Source: Nonomuraea aurantiaca (GTDB lineage: Bacteria > Actinomycetota > Actinomycetes > Streptosporangiales > Streptosporangiaceae). From it: a stretch of DNA of 64,000 nt. Below, piece after piece: positions 7,640-15,145 of the stretch. Made by a program: the position numbers and the translations under genes. The notes beneath the pieces were generated by a model. It had not been told where the DNA came from. It saw nothing but the letters and a program-made list of their open reading frames with translations, and did no database searches. The stretch lies in contig NZ_JAIWNB010000003.1 in NCBI RefSeq assembly GCF_020215705.1, positions 310,001 through 374,000 on the forward strand. Direction: 5' to 3'. Within the stretch, counting starts at the first letter, position 1, and each line of letters opens with the position of its first letter.

Positions 7640-8645
7640 GTGCGTCTCCTAGAGGGATCAGGACGATGGTCACGTTGTCTTGCCCGCCGGAGTCGAGCGC
7701 GTGCCGCAGCATCGCGCGGGCCATGTCCAGAGGGCTGCCGGTGGAAGGGAAGGTGTAGCCGTCGAGGTAGCGCCACAGGCCGTCGCTGCACACGAGCAGC
7801 AGGCCCGGGGTCTCCGGCTCCAGTACGCGGACGTGCGGGCGCACGTCGCCGTAGTCGGCGCCGAGCCAGGCGGTGATCTCACCCGTCGGCGCGGCGTCGT
7901 CCTCGGTCAACTGGGTGCCGACGACCTGACCGGTCACGGCGGGCCGGATAGCGGCGGCCGGAACGACTCCGACCGGCCGGGTGTCGGTGCTCGCCTCGGC
8001 CTCGACCGGCCGGGTGACGGTGGGAGGGTCGGTCGCGACCGGTTGGGTGTCGGCGGAAGGGTCGGTCTTGGTCGGTCGAGGGCCGGTGGACAGCCAGTAC
8101 GCGCGGGAGTCCCCCGCCCAGGCGAGCGTGATCCGGCCGCCTTCGACGACCGCCGAGACGTAGGTGCAGGCGGGAGCGTCGTCCACGGAGGTGGCCAGCT
8201 TGCCCACGGCCCGGCTGGCCAGGCCGAACGCCTCCTCGGTGGAGACGCCCCTGGCCAGGGCGGCCGAGGCCGTCTCCACCGCGGCCGCCGACGCCTCGTC
8301 CGCACGCGGCGAGCTGCCCACGCCGTCGCAGACGACGACCACGGTCTGGGTGCCCGTGGCCAGCAGCGCCATGGCGTCCTCGTTGCGGCTGCGGCGCAGG
8401 CCCCTGTCAGTGACGCCCGCCGTGCCGCCGTCGAGTTCGAGCTCCGCGTGGTCGCGGCCGGTGGGCTGGCGCAGGCCGCACCGCTCGCAGTAGCCGTCCG
8501 CGTCCACGGCGGGAGCGCCGCAGGAGGTACAGGTAGGGGCTCCGAGCGGATGTCCGCATGCCTCGCAGAAGGAGTCGCCGGCGAGCACGGGGGCCTCGCA
8601 GACCGGGCACCGGACCTCCGTCTTCGGAACGGCGGTCTCGCCCAT
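7632..8645 (-). CDS. PP2C-family serine/threonine phosphatase with zinc ribbons
   Basis: This 337-residue protein begins with two zinc ribbons (CPVCEAPVLAGDSFCEACG, CTSCGAPAVDADGYCERCG) and continues as a PP2C phosphatase: RNEDA, VVCDGVGSS, WAGDSRAYW, LVCSDGLW and GGQDNVTIVLIP. The metal-binding aspartates are present. After GDSRAYW there is an unusual Thr/Pro-rich insertion of about 60 residues with repeated TxPVxT-like units. The natural target is probably a protein phosphorylated by the kinase encoded immediately upstream. The start codon shares a base with that kinase's stop (TGATG). Confidence 0.9.
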   Translation of the reverse strand: MGETAVPKTEVRCPVCEAPVLAGDSFCEACGHPLGAPTCTSCGAPAVDADGYCERCGLRQPTGRDHAELELDGGTAGVTDRGLRRSRNEDAMALLATGTQTVVVVCDGVGSSPRADEASAAAVETASAALARGVSTEEAFGLASRAVGKLATSVDDAPACTYVSAVVEGGRITLAWAGDSRAYWLSTGPRPTKTDPSADTQPVATDPPTVTRPVEAEASTDTRPVGVVPAAAIRPAVTGQVVGTQLTEDDAAPTGEITAWLGADYGDVRPHVRVLEPETPGLLLVCSDGLWRYLDGYTFPSTGSPLDMARAMLRHALDSGGQDNVTIVLIPLGDAHG

Positions 8646-10789
8646 CACACCCACGTCCGGGGACGGACCGCGTTGGCCTGGTCGACGAGGGCCTGGCGCT
8701 CCTGGCGGGAGCTCGCGGCCACGGCCAGGCGGCGGAAGATGCCTTCCAGCCGCTTGCGCACGCCGGGCTCGGTGAACTCGGCGCCCGCCAGCTTCAGGCC
8801 GCCCGGCGGTTTGCCGGCGTCGAGCCAGGTCAGCGCGCTCTCCAGGAGCTCGGCGGTGAGCAGCTCGCGGCGGCGCGGGTCGAGGTCGGTGAGGTCGTCG
8901 AGGCGGTCGGCCGCGGCCGACAGCTCGTTCGGCTTGCCCGGATCGGCCGCCCCCGTCGCTCTGGCCACCGCGGCCACGATCGCGAGCTGCGCCGCCACCC
9001 GGTGGCTGGACGTGGTCGGCACCTCGTCGAGCACCGCGATCCGGCCCGCCCTGGCCAGCCCGAACGCGGCGCTCACGTAGGAGTGGTCGGTCCGCCACAC
9101 GCTCTCGTACCAGCGGACCGGGTCGCCGTTCATGCACTCCAGCGCGAACGCCAGCCCCAGCTTGGGCGCGCACTCGCCGGGCAGCAGCGAGAAGCACTCG
9201 TCGAAGATCTGCGCCGCCCGGTCGGCCTGCCCCGAGGCCAGCAGGTGGACCGCCCGGTACCAGGTCACCCGCCAGTCGCCGGGCAGCGTCCGCCCGGCCT
9301 CGTCCAGAGCGTGGAGCGCCTGGTCCGAGCCCTGCTCGGCGAGCAGCCGGGCCTTGGTCAGCAGCGTCTCGGGCGTCCGCGCCATCCCCTCGACCTGGCT
9401 GACCAGCACGTCGGGATCGCGGCCCACCAGGCCGGCCAGCGCGCCCGCCGCCGGGTCGGCCGGGTCGGCCAGTGGCACCGGTAGCGCGGCCGCCGCCTCC
9501 AGCGGGTCCAGCCCGGCGAACACCCGCCCGCGGTCGGCGGCCAGCGCCGCCCCCGCCGCGAGCCGCTCGGGCCCGAACAGCGCGGACTGCGCCGGGTACG
9601 GAACGCCCTCCGCCAGCGCGCTGATCTCGCGCAGCACGCCGACGAGCTGCTCCTCCATCTCCAACGCGCTCTGGAACCTGGCGGCGGGATCGGGGGCGGT
9701 CGCCCGGCGCAGTAACCGCGCGAACGACTCGTTGCCGCAATCCGCCGGCAGCGGGTTCTCCACGCCGCCCTTGGCCGGGCTGAACGACGGGATGGTCAGC
9801 ACCGCCAGCGTCCTGGCCACCGTGTAGAGGTCGGAGGCGACGGACGAGGGCTGGGTCTCCAGCTCCGGCGCGTGGTAGCCGACCGTGGCCCAGGACGTGC
9901 CCGGCGGCGAGCCGACGCGCTGGACCGCGCCCAGGTCGATGAGCTTGAGCCGCTTGCCGACCCTGATCACGTTGGCCGGCTTGAGGTCGCAGTAGACCAG
10001 GTCGTGCTCGTGCAGGTAGCTGAACGCGCGCAGGATCTCCCGCCCGTACATGAGCGTCTCGCGCAGCGGCAGCGGCCCCTGGCGGCGCAGCTCGTGCAGC
10101 GACTGGCCGCCGACGTACTCCATGACGATGTAGCCGAGGCCGGCGGAGCGCTGGAAGTTGATGATCTTGACGATGTTCGGGTGGTCGACCGTGGTGAGGA
10201 ACTTCCGCTCGGCCTCGGCCGCCGCCAGCGCCTCGGCGTCGGCGGTGTTCAGCAGGCCCTTGAGCACCACCCAGCGGCCGTCGAGGTTCTCGTCGGCGGC
10301 CAGGTAGATCCAGCCGAGACCGCCGTGCGCCAGGCAGCCCAGCACCCGGTACTGGCCGGCCACCAGGTCGTCCTTGGCCAGCTTCGGGGTGAAGGAGAAC
10401 GAGGTACGGCAGTGCGGGCAGAACCCGTCGGGCAGCCCGGCGCGCCCCTGCCTGGAGCGGCCGACCGGCTCGCCGCACGCCGGGTTGGCGCAGAACCGCT
10501 TCTCCTCGGGCACCATGGGATTGGCCATGATCGCGGTGGCCGGGTCCCGGTAGGGCACCGACGGCAGGTCGGCGAGCTCGCCCAGCACGCCGGCCCGCGA
10601 CCGGCCGCTGCTCAGCGGCCCGGTCATCTGCCTGCTCACCGGCCGGGTGTCAGGGGAGGCCGAGGGACTCGACGCCGTCCCGGTCGCCGGAGCCGGGACG
10701 GGCGCGGCGGCCGTGGCCGCGTGCCCGCACAGGTCGCAGTAGCCATCTTCGATCGTGCCCGTACAGCCTGGCTGGGCGCATCGGGTCAT
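8645..10789 (-). CDS. pknG: PknG-like soluble serine/threonine kinase
   Basis: This 714-residue protein has an N-terminal zinc ribbon (CTGTIEDGYCDLCG), then a rubredoxin-like pair (FCANPACG...FCPHC, about residues 97-125). The kinase domain starts near residue 145 (GCLAHGGLGWIYLA, VVLKGLL), with YCDLKPANVI at about 264 and LIDLGAVQ, and a TPR-like helical C-terminal third follows. YCD in place of HRD, the rubredoxin module and the TPR tail are the marks of PknG (about 750 residues in Mycobacterium), which controls the fate of glutamate carbon by phosphorylating an FHA protein. There is no membrane segment. The start at 10789 overlaps the previous stop (ATGA); the longer frame would run into that gene. 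Confidence 0.9.
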   Translation of the reverse strand: MTRCAQPGCTGTIEDGYCDLCGHAATAAAPVPAPATGTASSPSASPDTRPVSRQMTGPLSSGRSRAGVLGELADLPSVPYRDPATAIMANPMVPEEKRFCANPACGEPVGRSRQGRAGLPDGFCPHCRTSFSFTPKLAKDDLVAGQYRVLGCLAHGGLGWIYLAADENLDGRWVVLKGLLNTADAEALAAAEAERKFLTTVDHPNIVKIINFQRSAGLGYIVMEYVGGQSLHELRRQGPLPLRETLMYGREILRAFSYLHEHDLVYCDLKPANVIRVGKRLKLIDLGAVQRVGSPPGTSWATVGYHAPELETQPSSVASDLYTVARTLAVLTIPSFSPAKGGVENPLPADCGNESFARLLRRATAPDPAARFQSALEMEEQLVGVLREISALAEGVPYPAQSALFGPERLAAGAALAADRGRVFAGLDPLEAAAALPVPLADPADPAAGALAGLVGRDPDVLVSQVEGMARTPETLLTKARLLAEQGSDQALHALDEAGRTLPGDWRVTWYRAVHLLASGQADRAAQIFDECFSLLPGECAPKLGLAFALECMNGDPVRWYESVWRTDHSYVSAAFGLARAGRIAVLDEVPTTSSHRVAAQLAIVAAVARATGAADPGKPNELSAAADRLDDLTDLDPRRRELLTAELLESALTWLDAGKPPGGLKLAGAEFTEPGVRKRLEGIFRRLAVAASSRQERQALVDQANAVRPRTWV

Positions 10790-11973
10790 CGGCCACCTCC
10801 GTGGATCGCACGCTGATACAGGTCGACGGCTTGTGCCGCCTTCGTCAGATCGCAGGGAGCGCTCCACAGCAGCAGCCGCGCCCGCTCGTACAGCTCGGTG
10901 ACACTCGGGTCCTCCGCCAGGCCCTTGCGCACGGCCATCGCCTGGCACGCGCCGAGCAGCCCGCGGAGCTCGTCACGCCTGCCGAGCAGCCCCAGGAGCG
11001 CCTTCGCCGTGGCCTGTGCCTGCTGGGCGGCCTGCTGGACGCCCTGCTCCAGGGCCGTCAGCCGCCCGGCCCGGTCGAGCCAGGTGCCGGGTGCGGCGTC
11101 GAGCGCGTCCAGCTCGCTGGCCAGCGCGTCCACCTTGCTCCGCGGCTGTGCCTGCGGCGGCAGGGCTATCTTCACCACGACCGTGCCGTGGGCCACCCTG
11201 GCCTCGCTCTCGGCCGCGCGTACCCGGTCCAGCGCGGCCACCAGCTCCTCGCGCCGCCTGCCGTACTCCTGGCTGACCTGAAGCGCGCGTTCCAGGTCCG
11301 TGCGGGTGCTCGCCAGGAGGCGGGTGACGCGCTCCAGCTCGTGCTCCGGCGGCGCCGAGCCGAGCGGGTCTTCGAGTACGGCGGCCCGCATCCGCTTGAG
11401 GTCGGTCTCCGTCCGGGTCAGGTCAAGGGTCTCGCCGAGCTGCCTCCGCAGGTCGCCGACCGCGCGCAGCTCGGCGTCGGCGGCGTCGAGGCGGGGTAAC
11501 GCCGCGGACCAGACCGCGTCGATCTCCGTCAGCACGTCCGTGGCCTGCTGGAAGGCCGCGTCCATCCGGGCGACGGTCTCGTCCAGGGTGAGCCGCTCGT
11601 CCGGCTGGGGGAGCAGGGATCGTTCCTCGACGGGCTTGGCGGCGGCCTTCAGCACCACCGAGCGGCCCGACAGCAGCTCGGTCAGGGTGGCCAGCTGCTC
11701 CGCGCCGAGGCGGCCGCGGGGACCCTTGACCTGCTCGGCGTCGCGTAACACCCCCCGGTAGGTGTCGTACAGCGCCCACAGCGTGGCGAGCGCGCCCTGG
11801 GCGGCGGCCCAGCGCGTCTGGGTCGGGCCGCTCAAGGAGGCGCCCTTGAGTAACTGGTAGGTGGTGTGGGCTTCAAGATCGAGCAGGTCGCCGGAGATGC
11901 GGTCGCGCTCGTCGGCTCGGGCGCGCAGCGCGTACTCCGCGCCCTCCCTGCTCATGGGTGGTCCGAGACTCAT
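10786..11973 (-). CDS. coiled-coil protein, first gene of the PknG operon
   Basis: This 395-residue soluble protein is dominated by long charged helices (for example TETDLKRMRAAVLEDPL, SEYLE-free heptads around LASTRTDLERALQVSQEYG, and TALEQGVQQAAQQAQATAKA). I do not recognise a catalytic domain. It ends RAIHGGGR, and its stop overlaps the kinase start, so it is very probably made together with it; an adaptor or scaffold role is inferred only from this. The ATG at 11973 is preceded by cacggggagcg; a GTG three bases upstream is an alternative start. The operon promoter should lie in 11974-12050, where no consensus hexamers are obvious. Confidence 0.8.
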   Translation of the reverse strand: MSLGPPMSREGAEYALRARADERDRISGDLLDLEAHTTYQLLKGASLSGPTQTRWAAAQGALATLWALYDTYRGVLRDAEQVKGPRGRLGAEQLATLTELLSGRSVVLKAAAKPVEERSLLPQPDERLTLDETVARMDAAFQQATDVLTEIDAVWSAALPRLDAADAELRAVGDLRRQLGETLDLTRTETDLKRMRAAVLEDPLGSAPPEHELERVTRLLASTRTDLERALQVSQEYGRRREELVAALDRVRAAESEARVAHGTVVVKIALPPQAQPRSKVDALASELDALDAAPGTWLDRAGRLTALEQGVQQAAQQAQATAKALLGLLGRRDELRGLLGACQAMAVRKGLAEDPSVTELYERARLLLWSAPCDLTKAAQAVDLYQRAIHGGGR

Positions 11974-12151
11974 CACGCTCCCCGTGATAAGGGCCCCCCA
12001 GCCCCGTTGTCTACCGGCTTAACGGCAAAACCGACCGGTTGGTTCCGGGAGTATGCCGGTTGGCTCCGAGAGTAGGGGAGACCCTGACTTGTCCCTGATT
12101 CAACCCTGTCTTACCTGCAATCCGCTTAAACGATCTCGTAACGTCAGAGAC

Positions 12152-12370
12152 ATGGGACGCATACTTCTCGCAATCCTGGCGATCATCGCCGTGTTCATCC
12201 TCATCGGCCCTCTCGTGGGCTTCTTCTTCACGCTGCTCAAGTGGGGACTCATCATCGGAGCCGTGGCCTTCGGCATCCTGCTCGTCTCCAAGTGGGCCCG
12301 GACGCAGCTTCCTTCGCGACAGCTTCCTATCGCGACAGCTTCCTCTCGCGATAGCTTCCTCTCGCAATAG
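12152..12370 (+). CDS. small membrane protein with repeat-derived C terminus
   Basis: This 72-residue protein begins MGRILLAILAIIAVFILIGP and has two adjoining membrane segments (residues 3-23 and 27-50), then a basic stretch and a polar tail. The tail (TQLPSRQLPIATASSRDSF) is encoded by a 16-bp tandem repeat that runs past the stop. The family is a common actinobacterial small membrane protein of unknown role. A longer frame from 12053 exists but places non-membrane residues in front; the start at 12152 directly precedes the hydrophobic helix. Confidence 0.65.
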   Translation: MGRILLAILAIIAVFILIGPLVGFFFTLLKWGLIIGAVAFGILLVSKWARTQLPSRQLPIATASSRDSFLSQ

Positions 12371-12380
12371 CTTCCTTCGG
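12305..12380. repeat. 16-bp tandem repeat spanning a gene 3' end
   Basis: Five degenerate copies of CAGCTTCCTNTCGCGA start at 12305, 12320, 12336, 12352 and 12368. The unit length is not a multiple of three, so each copy reads in a different frame. The array covers the last codons and the stop (12368-12370) of the small membrane protein. Confidence 0.9.
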
Positions 12381-12402
12381 TTTAGCGGCGCATAGTGGGT
12401 TG

Positions 12403-13677
12403 ATGGAGGCGCGGCCCGCGGTCGACGACGCCGCGCTCGGGCGCGAGGCACTGTCCGTGCTCGAGGCGAACTGGACGGGAACCGCCACCGTTCCCGCTCC
12501 AGGTCTCTACCCGCACCAGTGGAGCTGGGACTCGGCGTTCGTGGTGATCGGCCTGGCCAGGCACCGGCCTGACCGGGCTCGTGCCGAGCTGCTCAGCCTG
12601 CTGGCCGGTCAGTGGGCGACCGGCATGGTGCCGCACATCGTCTTCCACACCCCCGAGGCGTACTTCCCGGGCCCTTCGGTCTGGCGCTCACAGGACCACG
12701 CCGCCGCGCCGCGCGTGCTCACCTCGGGCCTCACCTCGCCGCCGCTGCACGCACTGGCCCTGTGGTGGCTCTACCGGCACACCGGAGACGCCGACTTCGT
12801 CAGGCGGGCGTTTCCGGCGCTGGCCGCCCAGCACGCCTACCTGGCCGCCGCGCGCGACCTGGGCGGCTCGGGGCTCGCCGCGATCGTGCACCCCTGGGAG
12901 TCGGGCATGGACGACAGCCCGGCCTGGGACCAGCCGCTCGCCGCGCTGCCCGAGATCAGGTACGGCTACCGCAACGTCGAACTCGACGAGCGCCACCCCG
13001 CCAGCGACCACGACCGCTACGTCTGGCTGGCGCTGCGCTACCGCAACGCCGGCTACCGCGCCGAATACCTGCGCGACGAGCACCCGTTCGCCATCGAGGA
13101 CCCGATGTTCAACGGGATCTGGCTCGCCTCCTGCCAGGCCATGGCCGAGCTGGCGCCACTGGCCCGCGCCGACCCGGTGCCCCACGCCGAGCAGGCCCAG
13201 CGCATCAGGCAGGCGCTCCTCGACCGCCTGTGGGACGGCTGCTTCTACGCCCGCGACCTACGGGCCGACCGGTTGATCCGGGTCTGCACGGTCGGCGGTT
13301 TCGGCCCGCTGCTCGACCCCGAGCTGCCCAGCGACCGCGTCCACGCGGCCATCGAGGTGCTCGAATCGGCCAGGTTCATGGGCGCCACGGGCTATCCGGT
13401 GCCCAGCTGCGAGATCCGCGCCGCCCAGTTCGACCGCACCCGCTACTGGCGCGGCCCGTCCTGGGTGAACACCAACTGGCTGCTGCGCCGGGCGGCCGAC
13501 GTCCACGCGCTCGGCTCGCTCGGCCAGCAACTGGCCAACGGCACGCTCCGCCTGGTCAGGCAGGCGGGGTTCCGCGAGTGCTTCGACCCGTTCGACGGCA
13601 GCGGCCGGGGGTGCCGGGACTTCTCCTGGAGTGCCGCGCTCACCCTCGACCTGCTCGCCGATAGCGTGAAGGAATGA
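12403..13677 (+). CDS. GH63-like (MGH1-type) glycoside hydrolase, glucosylglycerate hydrolase-like
   Basis: This 424-residue cytoplasmic protein has an (alpha/alpha)6 hydrolase fold. Its N terminus (ANWTGTATVPAPGLYPHQWS, WDSAFVVIGLAR, QWATGMVPHIVF) matches the GH63-related enzymes that hydrolyse mannosyl- or glucosylglycerate and related alpha-glycosides; WDSA carries a conserved acidic residue. ARFMGATGYPVPSCEIRA and YWRGPSWVNTNWLL are further conserved blocks. The substrate is inferred from family likeness. A TTG three bases upstream is possible; ATG at 12403 is preferred. Its stop overlaps the start of the next gene (ATGA), so the two form an operon. Confidence 0.85.
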   Translation: MEARPAVDDAALGREALSVLEANWTGTATVPAPGLYPHQWSWDSAFVVIGLARHRPDRARAELLSLLAGQWATGMVPHIVFHTPEAYFPGPSVWRSQDHAAAPRVLTSGLTSPPLHALALWWLYRHTGDADFVRRAFPALAAQHAYLAAARDLGGSGLAAIVHPWESGMDDSPAWDQPLAALPEIRYGYRNVELDERHPASDHDRYVWLALRYRNAGYRAEYLRDEHPFAIEDPMFNGIWLASCQAMAELAPLARADPVPHAEQAQRIRQALLDRLWDGCFYARDLRADRLIRVCTVGGFGPLLDPELPSDRVHAAIEVLESARFMGATGYPVPSCEIRAAQFDRTRYWRGPSWVNTNWLLRRAADVHALGSLGQQLANGTLRLVRQAGFRECFDPFDGSGRGCRDFSWSAALTLDLLADSVKE

Positions 13678-14147
13678 GTTTCCTTCGCCGCCTGCCCGCC
13701 GACGTCCGCAAGGCCCTGGTCACCGAGCCGGGGGAGCGGGTGCTGACCTTCGCCGCCACCGGCGACGGGCACGTGGTGGCCACCAATCTGGCGCTGCACC
13801 TGCCCGGCGGGATCCGCGTGCCGTACGAGACGATCGACCGGGCCGCCTGGGACGAGGAGGGGCTGAGCGTCCTCACCACGTCGAGCGAGAGGCACCGCGT
13901 GGAGCTGCCGGAGCCGCGGCTGCTGCCCGAGACGGTCCGGGAGCGGGTCAACGCCACCATCGTGGTGAACAAGCACGTGGACCTGCCCGGCCGCGGCGGC
14001 GTGCGGCTGGTGGCCAGGCGCCGGCCCGGTGGTGAGGTGCTGGGGTGGACCCTCGTCTTCGACGACGGCCTCGATCCGGACGACCCGGGCGTACGCGCAC
14101 AGGCCGAACAGGCCCTTGAGGGCGTACGGCGCAGCATGGGGGTCTGA
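13674..14147 (+). CDS. conserved hypothetical actinobacterial protein
   Basis: This 157-residue soluble protein starts at an ATGA overlap with the GH63-like gene. It reads MSFLRRLPADVRKALVTEPG and looks like a two-part beta-rich domain (VLTFAATGDGHVVATNLALH, IPYET-like strand, WDEEGLSVLTT) with a C-terminal helix. It has no membrane segment, cysteine cluster or known catalytic motif. Proteins of this appearance are widespread in actinomycetes and resemble PH-like stress proteins, but I cannot assign a function. Confidence 0.75.
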   Translation: MSFLRRLPADVRKALVTEPGERVLTFAATGDGHVVATNLALHLPGGIRVPYETIDRAAWDEEGLSVLTTSSERHRVELPEPRLLPETVRERVNATIVVNKHVDLPGRGGVRLVARRRPGGEVLGWTLVFDDGLDPDDPGVRAQAEQALEGVRRSMGV

Positions 14148-14150
14148 GGA

Positions 14151-14258
14151 GCCTGGGGCGCGAGTGCCCCGGGCATGAGTGGTGAGCCTGGGGACGCGTG
14201 TGCCCCGGGCACGAGCGGTGAGCCCTAGGGACGCGTGCGCCCCGGGCATGAGCGGTGA
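14151..14258. repeat. three 35-37-bp tandem repeats after a stop codon
   Basis: Units at 14151-14185, 14186-14221 and 14222-14258 share the core GTGCCCCGGGCATGAGNGGTGA. They begin three bases after the stop at 14147. The third unit supplies one arm of the terminator at 14239-14283. Confidence 0.85.
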
Positions 14259-14283
14259 TTCGTCCTGTGCTCATGCCCGGGGC
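14239..14283. terminator. bidirectional terminator between convergent genes
   Basis: GCCCCGGGCATGAGC (14239-14253) and its exact complement GCTCATGCCCGGGGC (14269-14283) form a 15-bp perfect stem with a 15-base loop between the convergent genes ending at 14147 and 14300. No T-tract follows, as is usual in actinomycetes. Confidence 0.7.
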
Positions 14284-14299
14284 CCGGCTTGGATCCGCG

Positions 14300-14626
14300 T
14301 CAGTAAGGAATGCCGGTTTGGTCGGTCTTCTTCTGACCGGCCTGCTGCTCGACCTGTTCGCCGGGCCAGCCGGTGCCGGTGTCGTGGTGGTCGTGGCCGT
14401 TGAGGAACGGGATCCGATGCTGGAGTGTGTCCCCCACCTTCGACCTGGCCACCCCGGCCGCCTTCGACAGCTGGGCGCCCATCACGCCCGCGGTCTCCTG
14501 GAACCTGGGGCTGTCGGCAACGCGCTGGGCTGCCCGTTTGATCTGCTCATAGCGTTCGCGGCCGGCCCGGCTGCCCAGGACATAGCCGACGGCTAGACCA
14601 ATGACGAATGTCATCCGATAACGCAT
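14300..14626 (-). CDS. YtxH-domain membrane-anchored protein
   Basis: This 108-residue protein starts MRYRMTFVIGLAVGYVLGSR with a single N-terminal membrane segment bearing the GxxVGYVLGxRAGRERYEQI pattern of YtxH-like proteins, followed by an amphipathic helix and a hydrophilic His/Gln-rich tail (GHDHHDTG, QVEQQAGQKK). YtxH proteins are general-stress-linked in Firmicutes; their role in actinomycetes is unknown. It is a monocistronic gene facing the terminator at 14239-14283. Confidence 0.8.
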   Translation of the reverse strand: MRYRMTFVIGLAVGYVLGSRAGRERYEQIKRAAQRVADSPRFQETAGVMGAQLSKAAGVARSKVGDTLQHRIPFLNGHDHHDTGTGWPGEQVEQQAGQKKTDQTGIPY

Positions 14627-14752
14627 ATTGCACCTCCGCTGTCTCCGGGCCTACCCGAATGACGATGCGACACGCACTCCTCGAGTGCGCTAATCTATTC
14701 CTGCGCCCAGGGGAGCGGCCCGCAAGGCCCGCCGATCAGCGCGAACGTTCGA

Positions 14753-14824
14753 TCCCGCGTAGCTCAACGGCAGAGCAGCCGGCTGTTAACCGGCAGGTTA
14801 TAGGTTCGAGTCCTATCGCGGGAG
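14753..14824 (+). tRNA. tRNA-Asn (GTT)
   Basis: The cloverleaf is complete. The acceptor arms TCCCGCG (14753-14759) and CGCGGGA (14817-14823) are fully paired, with discriminator G. The D arm starts GCTC, the anticodon arm is CCGG-CTGTTAA-CCGG with GTT at 14785-14787, and the T arm contains GGTTCGAGTCC. CCA is not encoded. A strong hairpin follows at once. Confidence 0.97.
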
Positions 14825-14834
14825 CAACACCGCA

Positions 14835-14865
14835 CCCCCTTCCCGGAGCTCCGGGAAGGGGGTTT
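14835..14865. terminator. terminator after tRNA-Asn
   Basis: CCCCCTTCCCGG (14835-14846) pairs perfectly with CCGGGAAGGGGG (14851-14862) around AGCT and is followed by TTT on the plus strand. The position also suits the convergent small gene ending at 14876. Confidence 0.9.
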
Positions 14866-14875
14866 CGCGTTGTGG

Positions 14876-15061
14876 CTAGACCGCGGAGTCCCTCTTGCCC
14901 GTCAGCACTCCGTAGAGCGCCCAGCCGAGGCCCAGCAGGACGCCGCCGACCCCCGCGACCGGGCCGATGGCGCCGCTGCCGAGGAGGGCCAGAATGGCGA
15001 TCAGCGCGGCGAAGACGAGCGACAGGGCGAGCATGACCGTGCGGTAGATGTGCTTGTTCAT
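14876..15061 (-). CDS. small membrane protein, unknown function
   Basis: This 61-residue protein, MNKHIYRTVMLALSLVFAAL..., has two membrane helices joined by a glycine-rich turn (LLGSGAIGPVAGVGGVLLGL) and ends in a short basic tail (GKRDSAV). A Met two codons upstream is an alternative start. It is divergent from the sensor kinase at 15146, with a 16-bp palindrome between them, so it may be a target of that two-component system. No family name is recognised. Confidence 0.6.
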   Translation of the reverse strand: MNKHIYRTVMLALSLVFAALIAILALLGSGAIGPVAGVGGVLLGLGWALYGVLTGKRDSAV

Positions 15062-15097
15062 GACCATGACGATCACGGGTCCGGCGTCTCCGGGGTA

Positions 15098-15113
15098 TCC
15101 ACCGATCGGTGGA
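15098..15113. promoter_or_regulatory. 16-bp perfect palindrome, candidate operator
   Basis: TCCACCGATCGGTGGA lies in the divergent promoter region between the small membrane gene (start 15061) and the sensor kinase gene (start 15146). It is a likely site for a dimeric regulator, possibly the LuxR-type regulator encoded at 16282. Confidence 0.5.
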
Positions 15114-15145
15114 CATCTAGCCATAAGAGGGTAAAACTGCAGATC

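Noticed and set aside
14753..14865. tRNA-Asn 3' end as an integration site
   Set aside because: No duplicated tRNA 3' segment or integrase gene is found in the window. The downstream palindrome is a terminator.
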